Source: Ptiloglossa arizonensis | Lineage: Eukaryota; Arthropoda; Insecta; Hymenoptera; Colletidae | Length of the DNA: 64,000 bases | Direction: 5' to 3' | Assembly (NCBI RefSeq): GCF_051014685.1 | Contig: NW_027478600.1 | Location: forward strand, 372,001 to 436,000 | In this document: in pieces, positions 22,743-34,816 of the stretch | How positions within the stretch are numbered: the first letter of the stretch is position 1 | How the letters are laid out: every line of letters starts with the position of its first letter | Notes under the pieces: model-generated | Told to the model about the DNA's origin: nothing | What the model saw: only the letters and a program-made list of their open reading frames with translations | Databases searched by the model: none | Made by a program: the position numbers and the translations under genes

Positions 22743-25541
22743 CGAATAACTAGAACGGCCTAGGGGAAAATACTCATACCGTTGTAATCGGGCGCGTTTC
22801 TATTTTCAGATGCAACAGAAATTTTGCGGATTGGTCTATCCGTTCGCGAGATATGGCAGTTTGGAAGTAAGAAACGCTTGAGAAACTCAAAATTTTCGCA
22901 GTGCTGATGCTCGAAACGAATAACTAGAACGGCCTAGGGGAAAAGTACGCATACAGTTGTAATCGGGCGAGTTTCTACTTTCAGATGCAACAGAAATTTT
23001 GCGGATTGCTCAATCCGTTCGCGAGATATGGCAGTTGGGATGTAAGAAACGCTTGAGATACTCAAAATTTTCGCAGTTCTGATGCTCGAAACGAATAACT
23101 AGAACGGTCTAGGGGAAAAGTACGCATACCGTTGTAATCGGGCGAGTTTCTACTTTCAGATGCAACAGAAGTTTTGCGGATTGGTCAATCCGTTCGCGAG
23201 ATATGGCAGTTTGGATGTAAGAAACGCTTGAGAAACTCAAAATTTTCGCAGTTCTGGTGCTCGAAACGAATAACTAGAACGGCCTAGGGGAAAAGTACGC
23301 ATACCGTTGTAATCGGGCGAGTTTCTACTTTCAGAGGCAACAGAAATTTTGCGGATTGGTGAATCGGTTCGCGAGATATGGCAGTTTGGAGGTAAGAAAC
23401 GCTTGAGAAACTCAAAATTTTCGCAGCTCTGATGCTCGAAACGAGTAACTAGAACGGCCTAAGGGAAAAGTACGCATACCGTTGAAATCGGGCGAGTTTC
23501 TACTTTCAGATGCAACAGAAATTTTGCGGATTGGTCAATCCGTTCGCGAGATATGGCAGTTTGGAGGTAAGACGCGCTTGAGAAACTCAAAATTTTCGCA
23601 GTTCTGATGCTCGAAACGAATAACGAGAACGGCCTAGGGGAAAAGTACGCATACAGTTGTAATCGGGCGAGTTTCTACTTTCAGATGCAACAGAAATTTT
23701 GCGGATTGGTCAATCCGTTCGCGAGACATGGCAGTTTGGAGGTAAGAAACGCTTGGTAAACTCAAAATTTTCGCAGTTCTGATGCTCGAAACGAATAACT
23801 AGAACGGCCTAGGGGAAAAGTACGCATACCGTTGTAATCGGGCGGGTTTCTACTTTCAGATGCAACAGAAGTTTTGCGGATTGGTCAATACGTTCGCGAG
23901 ATATGGCAGTTGGGATGTAAGAAACGCTTGAGATACTCAAAATTTTCGCAGTTCTGATGCTCGGAACGAATAACTAGGACGGTCTAGGGGAAAAGTACGC
24001 ATACCGTTGTAATCGGGCGAGTTTCTACTTTCAGATGCAACAGAAGTTTTGCGGATTGGTCTATCCGTTCGCGAGATATGGCAGTTTGGAGGTAAGAAAC
24101 GCATGAGAAACTCAAAATTTTCGCAGTTCTGATACTCGAAACGAATGACCAGAACGGCCTAGGGGAAAAGTACTCATACCATTGTAATCGGGCGAGTTTC
24201 TACTTTCAGATGCAACAGAAATTTTGCGGATTGGTCAATCCGTTCGCGAGATATGGCAGTTTGGACGTAACAAACGCTTGAGAAACTCAAAATTTTCGCA
24301 GTTCTGGTGCTCGAAACGAATAACTAGAACGGCCTAGGGGAAAAGTACGCATACCGTTGTAATCGGGCGAGTTTCTACTTTCAGAGGCAACAGAAATTTT
24401 GCGGATTGGTCAATCCGTTCCCGAGACATGGCAGTTTGGAGGAAAGAAACGGTTGAGAAACTCAAAATTTTCACATTTCTGATGCTCGAAACGAATAACT
24501 AGAACGGCAAAGTGGAAAAGTACGCATACCGTTGTAATCGGGCGAGTTTCTACTTTCAGATGCAACAGAAGTTTTGCGGATTGGTCAATCCGTTTGCGAG
24601 ATATGGCAGTTTGGATGTAAGAAACGCTTGAGAAACTCAAAATTTTCGCAGTTCTGATGCTCGAAACGAATAACCAGAACGGCCTAGGGGAAAACTACGC
24701 ATACCGTTGTAATCGGGCGAGTTTCTACTTTCAGATGCAACAGACACTTTGCGGATTGGTCAATCCGTTCGCGAGATATGGCAGTTTGGAGGTAAGAAAC
24801 GCTTGAGAAACTCAAAATTTTCGCAGTTCTGATGCTCGAACCGAATAACTAGAACGGCCTAGGGGAAAAGTACGCATACAGTTGTAATCGGGCGAGTTTC
24901 TACTTTCAGATGCAACAGAAATTTTGCGGATTGGTCAATCCGTTCGCGAGATATGGCAGTTGGGATGTAAGAAACGCTTGAGATACTCAAAATTTTCGCA
25001 GTTCTGATGCTCGAAACGAATAACTAGAACGGTCTAGGGGAAAAGTACGCATACCGTTGTAATCGGGCGAGTTTCTACTTTCAGATGCAACAGAAGTTTT
25101 GCGGATTGGTCAATCCGTTCGCGAGATATGGCAGTTTGGATGTAAGAAACGCTTGAGAAACTCAAAATTTTCGCAGTTCTGGTGCTCGAAACGAATAACT
25201 AGAACGGCCTAGGGGAAAAGTACGCATACCGTTGTAATCGGGCGAGTTTCTACTTTCAGAGGCAACAGAAATTTTGCGGATTGGTGAATCCGTTCGCGAG
25301 ATACGGCAGTTTGGAGGTAAGAAACGCTTGAGAAACTCAAAATTTTCGCAGCTCTGATGCTCGAAACGAGTAACTAGAACGGCCTAAGGGAAAAGTACGC
25401 ATACCGTTGAAATCGGGCGAGTTTCTACTTTCAGATGCAACAGAAATTTTGCGGATTGGTCAATCCGTTCGCGAGATATGGCAGTTTGAAGGTAAGACGC
25501 GCTTGAGAAACTCAAAATTTTCGCAGTTCTGATGCTCGAAA
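22743..25541 (+). repeat. 16-monomer HOR, copy 2 (2799 bp)
   Basis: Tandem partner of the preceding unit. One visible difference is CTAGGACGG near 23975 in place of CTAGAACGG. The AAAGTGG type A monomer lies at 24492. Monomers at 25017-25541 (D E F) also form the start of the next 6-monomer duplication, so the unit edges overlap. Confidence 0.85.
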
Positions 25542-26066
25542 CGAATAACGAGAACGGCCTAGGGGAAAAGTACGCATACAGTTGTAATCGGGCGAGTTTC
25601 TACTTTCAGATGCAACAGAAATGTTGCGGATTGGTCAATCCGTTCGCGAGATATGGCAGTTTGGAGGTAAGAAACGGTTGAGAAACTCAAAATTTTCACA
25701 GTTCTGATGCTCGAAACGAATAACTAGAACGGCCTAGGGGAAAAGTACTCATACCGTTGTAATCGGGCGAGTATCTACTTTCAGATTCAACAGAAATTTC
25801 GCGGATTGGTCTATCCGTTCGCGAGATATGACAGTTTGGAGGTAAGAAACGCTTGAGAAACTCAACATTTTCGCAGTTCTGATGCTCGAAACGAATAACT
25901 AGAATGGCCTAGGGGAAAAGCACACATACCGTTGCAATTGGGCGAGTTTCTACTTTCAGATGCAACAGAAATTTTGCGGATTGGTCAATCCGTTCGCGAG
26001 ACATGACAGTTTGGAGGTAAGAAACGCTTGAGATACTCAAAATTTTCGCAGTTCTGATGCTCGAAA
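25017..26066 (+). repeat. 6-monomer HOR, copy 1 (D E F G S T)
   Basis: Introduces two types not seen further left. S has GTATCTAC, GATTCAAC, TTTCGCGG and ATATGACAG (25717). T has AATGGCC and AAAGCACAC with CAATTGGGC (25892). The block matches 26067-27116 at an offset of 1050. It marks the change from the A to Q family on the left to the S/T/U-rich family on the right. Confidence 0.8.
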
Positions 26067-27116
26067 CGAATAACTAGAACGGTCTAGGGGAAAAGTACGC
26101 ATACCGTTGTAGTCGGGCGAGTTTCTACTTTCAGATGCAACAGAAGTTTTGCGGATTGGTCAATCCGTTCGCGAGATATGGCAGTTTGGATGTAAGAAAC
26201 GCTTGAGAAACTCAAAATTTTCGCAGTTCTGGTGCTCGAAACGAATAACTAGAACGGCCTAGGGGAAAAGTACGCATACCGTTGTAATCGGGCGAGTTTC
26301 TACTTTCAGAGGCAACAGAAATTTTGCGGATTGGTGAATCCGTTCGCGAGATATGGCAGTTTGGAGGTAAGAAACGCTTGAGAAACTCAAAATTTTCGCA
26401 GCTCTGATGCTCGAAACGAGTAACTAGAACGGCCTAAGGGAAAAGTACGCATACCGTTGAAATCGGGCGAGTTTCTACTTTCAGATGCAACAGAAATTTT
26501 GCGGATTGGTCAATCCGTTCGCGAGATATGGCAGTTTGGAGGTAAGACGCGCTTGAGAAACTCAAAATTTTCGCAGTTCTGATGCTCGAAACGAATAACG
26601 AGAACGGCCTACGGGAAAAGTACGCATACAGTTGTAATGGGGCGAGTTTCTACTTTCAGATGCAACAGAAATTTTGCGGATTGGTCAATCCGTTCGCGAG
26701 ATATGGCAGTTTGGAGGTAAGAAACGGTTGAGAAACTCAAAATTTTCACAGTTCTGATGCTCGAAACGAATAACTAGAACGGCCTAGGGGAAAAGTACTC
26801 ATACCGTTGTAATCGGGCGAGTATCTACTTTCAGATTCAACAGAAATTTCGCGGATTGGTCTATCCGTTCGCGAGATATGACAGTTTGGAGGTAAGAAAC
26901 GCTTGAGAAACTCAAAATTTTCGCAGTTCTGATGCTCGAAACGAATAACTAGAATGGCCTAGGGGAAAAGCACACATACCGTTGCAATTGGGCGAGTTTC
27001 TACTTTCAGATGCAACAGAAATTTTGCGGATTGGTCTATCCAATCGCGAGATATGGCAGTTTGGAGGTAAGAAACGCTTGAGAAACTCAAAATTTTCGCA
27101 GATCTGATGCTCGAGA
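26067..27116 (+). repeat. 6-monomer HOR, copy 2 (D E F G S T)
   Basis: Second copy of the D to T block. The D monomer has TGTAGTCGGG, also found in the D at 27467, which is followed again by E and F. The G monomer has CTACGGG and AATGGGGCG differences. Confidence 0.8.
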
Positions 27117-30100
27117 CGAATAACTAGAATGGCCTAGGGGAAAACTGCACATACCGTTGTAATCGGGCGAGTTTCTACTTTCAGGTGCAAGAGAAATTTT
27201 GCGGATTGGTCAATCCGTTCGCGAGACATGGCAGTTTGGAGGTAAGAAACGCTTGGTAAACTCAAAATTTTCGCAGTTCTGATGCTCGAGACGAATAACT
27301 AGAACGGCCTAGGGGAAAAGTACGCATACCGTTGTAATCGGGCGGGTTTCTACTTTCAGATGCAACAGAAGTTTTGCGGATTGGTCAATCCGTTCGCGAG
27401 ATATGGCAGTTGGGATGTAAGAAACGCTTGAGATACCCAAAATTTTCGCAGTTCTGATGCTCGAAACGAATAACTAGAACGGTCTAGGGGGAAAGTACGC
27501 ATACCGTTGTAGTCGGGCGAGTTTCTACTTTCAGATGCAACAGAAGTTTTGCGGATTGGTCAATTCGTTCGCGAGATATGGCAGTTTGGATGTAAGAAAC
27601 GCTTGAGAAACTCAAAATTTTCGCAGTTCTGGTGCTCGAAACGAATAACTAGAACGGCCTAGGGGAAAAGTACGCATACCGTTGTAATCGGGCGAGTTTC
27701 TACTTTCAGAGGCAACAGAAATTTTGCGGATTGGTGAATCCGTTCGCGAGATATGGCAGTTTGGAGGTAAGAAACGCTTGAGAAACTCAAAATTTTCGCA
27801 GCTCTGATGCTCGAAACGAGTAACTAGAACGGCCTAAGGGAAAAGTACGCATACCGTTGAAATCGGGCGAGTTTCTACTTTCAGATGCAACAGAAATTTT
27901 GCGGATTGGTCAATCCGTTCGCGAGATATGGCTGTTTGGAGGTAAGACGCGCTTGAGAAACTCAAAATTTTCGCAGATCTGATGCTCGAGACGAATAACT
28001 AGAATGGCCTAGGGGAAAACTGCACATACCGTTGTAATCGGGCGAGTTTCTACTTTCAGATGCAAGAGAAATTTTGCGGATTGGTCAATCCGTTCGCGAG
28101 ACATGGCAGTTTGGAGGTAAGAAACGCTTGGTAAACTCAAAATTTTCGCAGTTCTGATGCTCGAAACGAATAACTAGAACGGCCTAGTGGAAAAGTACGC
28201 ATACCGTTGTAATCGGGCGGGTTTCTACTTTCAGATGCAACAGAAGTATTGCGGATTGGTCAATCCGTTCGCGAGATATGGCAGTTTGGAGGTAAGAAAG
28301 GCTTGAGAAGCTCAAAATTTTCGCAGTTCTGATGCTCGAAACGAATAACTAGAACGGCCTAGGGGAAAAGTACGCATACCGTTGTAATCGGTCCAGTTGC
28401 TACTTTCAGATGCAACAGAAATTTTGCGTATTGGTCAATCCGTTCGCGAGATATGGCAGTTTGGAGGAAAGAAACGGCTGAGAAACATGAAATTTTCAAA
28501 CTTCTGATGCTCGAAACGAATAACTAGAACGGCCTAGGGGAAAAGAACTCATACCGTTGTAATCGGGCGAGTATCTACTTTCAGATGCAAAAGAAATTTT
28601 GCGGAATGGTGTATCCGTTCGCGAGATATGGCAGTTTGGATGTAAGAAACGCTTGAGCAACTCAAAATTTTCGCAGTTCTGATGCTCGAAACGAATAACC
28701 AGAACGGCCTAGGGGAAAAGTTCGCATAGCGTTGTAATCGGGCGAGTTTCTACTTTCAGATGCCACAGAAATTTTGCTGATTGGTCAATCCGTTCGCGAG
28801 ATATGGCAGTTTGGAGATAAGAAACGCTTGAGAAACTCAAAATTTTCGCAGTGCTGATGCTCGAAACGAATAACTAGAACGGCTTAGGGGAAAAGTACGC
28901 ATACAGTTGTAATCGGGCGAGTTTCTACTCTCAGATGCAAAAGGAATTTTGCGGATTGGTCAATCCGTTCCCGAGATATGGCACTTTGGAGGAAAGAAAC
29001 GGTTGAGAAACTCAAAATTTTCACATTTCTGATGCTCGAAACGAATAACTAGAACGGCCTAGGGGAAAAGTACTCATACCGTTGGAATCGGGCGAGTATC
29101 TACTTTCAGATTCAACAGAAATTTCGCGGATTGGTCTATCCGTTCGCGAGATATGACAGTTTGGAGGTAAGAAACGCTTGAGAAACTCAAAATTTTCGCA
29201 GTTCTGATGCTCGAAATGAATAACTAGAACGGCCTAGGGGAAAAGCACACATACCGTTGTAATCGGGCGAGTTTCTACTTTCAGATGCAAGAGAAATTTT
29301 GCGGATTGGTCAATCCGTTCGCGAGACATGGCAGTTTGGATGGAAGAAACGCTTGGTAAACTCAAAATTTTCGCAGTTCTGATGCTCGAAACGAATAACT
29401 AGAACGGCCTAGGGGAAAAGTACGCATACCGTTGTAATCGGGCGAGTTTCTACTTTCAGATGCAACAGAAATTTTGCGGATTGGTCAATCCGTTCGCGAG
29501 ATATGGCAGTTTGGAGGTAAGAAACGGTTGAGAAACTCAAAATTTTCACAGTTCTGATGCTCGTTACGAATAACTAGAACGGCCTAGGGGAAAAGTACTT
29601 ATACCGTTGTAATCGGGCGTGTTTCAACTTTCAGATGCAACAGAAATTTTGCGGATTGGTCAATCCGTTCGCGAGATATGGCAGTTTGGACGTAAGAAAC
29701 GCTTGAGAAACTCAAAATTTTCGCAGTTCTGATGCTCGAAATGAATAACTAGAACGGCCTAGGGGAAAAGTACGCATACCGTTGTAATCGGGCGAGTTTC
29801 TACTTTCAGAGGCAACAGAAATTTTGCGGATTGGTCAATCCGTTCCCGAGACATGGCAGTTTGGAGGAAAGAAACGGTTGAGAAACTCAAAATTTTCACA
29901 TTTCTGATGCTCGAAACGAATAACTAGAACGGCAAAGGGGAAAAGTACGCATACCGTTGTAATCGGGCGAGTTTCTACTTTCACATGCACCAGAAGTTTT
30001 GCGGATTGGTCAATCCGTTTGCGAGATATGGCAGTTTGGATGTAAGAAACGCTTGAGAAACTCAAAATTTTCGCAGTTCTGATGCTCGAAACGAATAACC

Positions 30101-33100
30101 AGAACGGCCTAGGGGAAAACTACGCATACCGTTGTAATCGGGCGAGTTTCTACTTTCAGATGCAACAGACACTTTGCGGATTGGTCAATCCGTTCGCGAG
30201 ATATGGCAGTTTGGAGGTAAGAAACGCTTGAGAAACTCAAAATTTTCGCAGTTCTGATGCTCGAACCGAATAACTAGAACGGCCTAGGGGAAAAGTACGC
30301 ATACAGTTGTAATCGGGCGAGTTTCTACTTTCAGATGCAACAGAAATTTTGCGGATTGGACAATCCGTTCGCGAGATATGGCAGTTGGGATGTAAGAAAC
30401 GCTTGAGATACTCAAAATTTTCGCAGTTCTGATGCTCGAAACGAATAACTAGAACGGTCTAGGGGAGAAGTACGCATACCGTTGTAATCGGGCGAGTTTC
30501 TACTTTCAGATGCAACAGAAGTTTTGCGGATTGGTCAATCCGTTCGCGAGATATGGCAGTTTGGATGTAAGAAACGCTTGAGAAGCTCAAAATTTTCGCA
30601 GTTCTGATGCTCGAAACGAATAACTAGAATGGCATAGGGGAAAAGCACACAAACCGTTGCAATTGGGCGAGTTTCTACTTTCAGATGCAACAGAAATTTT
30701 GCGGATTGGTCTATCCATTCGCGAGATATGGCAGTTTGGAGGTAAGAAACGCTTGAGAAACTCAAAATTTTCGCAGATCTGATGCTCGAGACGAATAACT
30801 AGAATGGCCTAGGGGAAAACTGCACATACCGTTGTAATCGGGCGAGTTTCTACTTTCAGATGCAAGAGAAATTTTGCGGATTGGTCAATCCGTTCGCGAG
30901 ACATGGCAGTTTGGAGGTAAGAAACGCTTGGTAAACTCAAAATTTTCGCAGTTCTGATGCTCGAAACGAATAACTAGAACGGTCTAGGGGAGAAGTACGC
31001 ATACCGTTGTAATCGGGCGAGTTTCTACTTTCAGATGCAACAGAAATTTTGCGGAATGGTGTATCCGTTCGCGAGATATGGCAGTTTGGATGTAAGAAAC
31101 GCTTGAGCAACTCAAAATTTTCGCAGTTCTGATGCTCGAAACGAATAACCAGAACGGCCTGGGGGAAAAGTTCGCATAGCGTTGTAATCGGGCGAGTTTC
31201 TACTTTCAGATGCCACAGATATTTTGCTGATTGGTCAATCCGTTCGCGAAATATGGCAGTTTGGAAATAAGAAACGCTTGAGAAACTCAAAATTTTCACA
31301 TCTCTGATGCTCGAAACGAATAACTAGAACGGCCTAGGGGAAAAGTACGCATACCGTTGTAATCGGGCGAGTTTCTACTTTCAGAGGCAACAGAAATTTT
31401 GCGGATTGGTGAATCCGTTCGCGAGATATGGCAGTTTGGAGGTAAGAAACGCTTGAGAAACTCAAAATTTTCACAGTTCTGATGCTCGAAACGAATAACT
31501 AGAACGGCCTAGGGGACAAATACTCATACCGTTGTAATCGGGCGTGTTTCAACTTTCAGATGCAACAGAAATTTTGCGGATTGGTCAATCCGTTCGCGAG
31601 ATATGGCAGTTGGGAGGTAAGAAGCGCTTGAGAAACTCAAAATTTTCGCAGTTCTGATGCTCGAAACGAATAACTAGAACGGTCTAGGGGAAAAGTATGC
31701 ATACCGTTGTAATCGGGCGAGTTTCTACTTTCAGATGCAAAAGGAATTTTGCGGATTGGTCAATCCGTTCCCGAGATATGGCACTTTGGAGGAAAGAAAC
31801 GGTTGAGAATCTCAAAATTTTCACATTTCTGATGCTCGAAACGAATAACTAGAACGGCCTAGGGGAAAAGTACTCATACCGTTGTAATCGGGCGAGTATC
31901 TACTTTCAGATGCAACAGAAGTTTTGCGGATTGGTCAATCCGTTCGCGAGATATGGCAGTTTGGAGGTAAGAAAGGCTTGAGAAGCTCAAAATTTTCGCA
32001 GTTCTGATGCTCGAAACGAATAACTAGAACGGCCTAGGGGAAAAGTACGCATACCGTTGTAATCGGTCCAGTTGCTACTTTCAGATGCAACAGAAATTTT
32101 GCGTATTGGTCAATCCGTTCGCGAGATATGGCAGTTTGGAGGAAAGAAACGGCTGAGAAACTCGAAATTTTCAAACTTCTGATGCTCGAAACGAATAACT
32201 AGAACGGCCTAGGGGAAAAGTACTCATACCGTTGTAATCGGACGAGTATCTACTTTCAGATGCAACAGAAATTTTGCGGAATGGTGTATCCGTTCGCGAG
32301 ATATGGCAGTTTGGATGTAAGAAACGCTTGAGCAACTCAAAATTTTCGCAGTTCTGATGCTCGAAACGAATAACCAGAACGGCCTAGGGGAAAAGTTCGC
32401 ATAGCGTTGTAATCGGGCGAGTTCCTACTTTCAGATGCCACAGAAATTTTGCTGATTGGTCAATCCGTTCGCGAGATATGGCAGTTTGGAGATAAGAAAC
32501 GCTTGAGAAACTCAAAATTTTCACATCTCTGATGCTCGAAACGAATAACTAGAACGGCCTAGGGGAAAAGTACTCATACCGTTGTAATCGGGCGCGTTTC
32601 TACTTTCAGATGCAACAGAAATTTTGCGGATTGGTCTATCCGTTCGCGAGATATGGCAGTTTGGAAGTAAGAAACGCTTGAGAAACTCAAAATTTTCGCA
32701 GTGCTGATGCTCGAAACGAATAACTAGAACGGCTTAGGGGAAAAGTACGCATACAGTTGTAATCGGGCGAGTTTCTACTTTCAGATGCAACAGAAATTTT
32801 GCGGATTGGTCAATCCGTTCGCCCGTTATGGCAGTTTGGAGGTGAGAAACGCTTGAGAAACTCAAAATTTTCGCAGTTCTGCTGCTCGACAAGCATAACT
32901 AGAACGGCCTAGGGGAAAAGTACGCATACCGTTGTAATCGGGCGAGTTTCTACGTTCAGACGCAACAGAAATTTTGCGGATTGGTCAATCCGTTCGCGAG
33001 ATGTGGCAGTTTGGAGGTAAGAAACGCTTGAGAAACTCAAAATTTCCGCAGCTCTGATGCTCGAAACGAATAACTAGAATGACCTAGGGGAAACGTACAC

Positions 33101-34816
33101 ATACCGTTGTAATAGGGCGAGTTTCTACTTTCAGATGCAACAGTAATTTTGCGGATTGGTCAATCCCTTCGCGAGATGTGGCAGTTTGGACGTAAGAAAC
33201 GCTTGAGAAACTCAAAATTTTCGCAGTTCTGATGCTCGAAACGAATAACTAGAACGGCCTAGGGGTAAAGTACGCATACCGTTGTAATCGGGCCAGTTTC
33301 TACTTTCAGATGCAACAGAAATTTTGCGGGTTGGTCAATCCGTTCGCGAGGTATGGCAGTTTGGAGATAAGAAACGCTTGAGAAACTCAAAATTTTCACA
33401 TTTCTGATGCTCGAAACGAATAACTAGAACGGCCTAAAGGAAAAGTACGCATACCGTTGTAATCGGGCGGGTTTCTACTTTCAGATGCAACAGAAGTTTT
33501 GCTGATTGGTCAATCCGTTCGCGAGATATGGCAGTTTGGAGGTAAGAAAGGCTTGAGAAGCTCAGAATTTTCGCAGATCTGATGCTCGAGACGAATAACT
33601 AGAATGGCCTATGGGAAAACTGCACATACCGTTGTAATCGGGAGAGTTTCTACTTTCAGATGCAAGAGAAATTTTGCGTATTGGTCAATCCGTTCGCGAG
33701 ATATGGCAGTTTGGAGGAAAGAAACGGCTGAGAAACTCGAAATTTTCAAACTTCTGATGCTCGAAACGAATAACTAGAACGGCCTAGGGGAAAAGTACTC
33801 ATACCGTTGTAATCGGGCGAGTATCTACTTTCAGATGCAACAGAAATTTTGCGGAATGGTGTATCCGTTCGCGAGATATGGCAGTTTGGATGTAAGAAAC
33901 GCTTGAGCAACTCAAAATTTTCGCAGTTCTGATGCTCGAAACGAATAACCAGAACGGCCTAGGGGAGAAGTTCGCATATCGTTGTAATCGGGCGAGTTTC
34001 TACTTTCAGATGCAACAGAAATTTTGCGGATTGGTCAATCCGTTCGCCAGACATGGCAGTTTGGAGGTAAGAAACGCTTGAGAAACTCAGAATTTTGGCA
34101 GTTCTGATGCTCGAAACGAATAACTAGAACGGCCTAGGGGTAAAGTACGCATACCGTTGTAATCGGGCCAGTTTCTACTTTCAGATGCAACAGAAATTTT
34201 GCGGGTTGGTCAATCCGTTCGCGAGGTATGGCAGTTTGGAGATAAGAAACGCTTGAGAAACTCAAAATTTTCACATTTCTGATGCTCGAAACGAATAACT
34301 AGAACGGCCTAGGGGAAAAGTACTCATACCGTTGTAATCGGGCGAGTTTCTACTTTCAGATGCAACAGAAATTTTGCGGATTGGTCTATCCGTTCGCGAG
34401 ATATGGCAGTTTGGAGGTAAGAAACGCTTGAGAAACTCAAAATTTTCGCAGTGCTGATGCTCGAAACGAATAACTAGAACGGCTTAGGGGAAAAGTACGC
34501 ATACTGTTGTAATCGGGCGAGTTTCTACTTTCAGATGCAACAGAAATTTTGCGGATTGGTCAATCCGTTCGCGCGATATGGCAGTTTGGAGGTGAGAAAC
34601 GCTTGAGAAACTCAAAATTTTCGCAGTTCTGATGCTCGACAAGCATAACTAGAACGGCCTAGGGGAAAAGTACGCATACCGTTGCAATTGGGCGTGTGTC
34701 TACTTTCAGATGCAACAGAAGTTTTGCGGATTGGTCTATCCGTTCGAGAAATATGGCAGTTTGGAGGTAAGAAACGCTTGAGCAACTCAAAATTTTCGCA
34801 GTTCTGATGCTCGAAA
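27117..34816 (+). repeat. Mosaic satellite zone, no clean long HOR
   Basis: Forty-four monomers of mixed types. U (GATCTGATGCTCGAG, AAAACTGCAC, GCAAGAG) appears at 27117, 27992, 30792 and 33592. An A B C D run lies at 29917-30616 and J K L runs at 28342-28866 and 32017-32541. An M-type monomer at 32542 (GCGCGTTTC) keeps all 175 bases. A block at 33242-34116 (GGGGTAAAG start) is repeated at 39192 and 41817. The block 34117-34816 (ending with CGACAAGCAT) is repeated at 50042-50741. No gene or foreign insert was seen. Confidence 0.85.

Noticed and set aside
30937..31299. 120-codon minus-strand open reading frame, the longest in the window
   Set aside because: Same satellite sequence read through two monomers, opened by single substitutions such as CCTGGGGG near 31159. 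Length is explained by chance loss of two stops.
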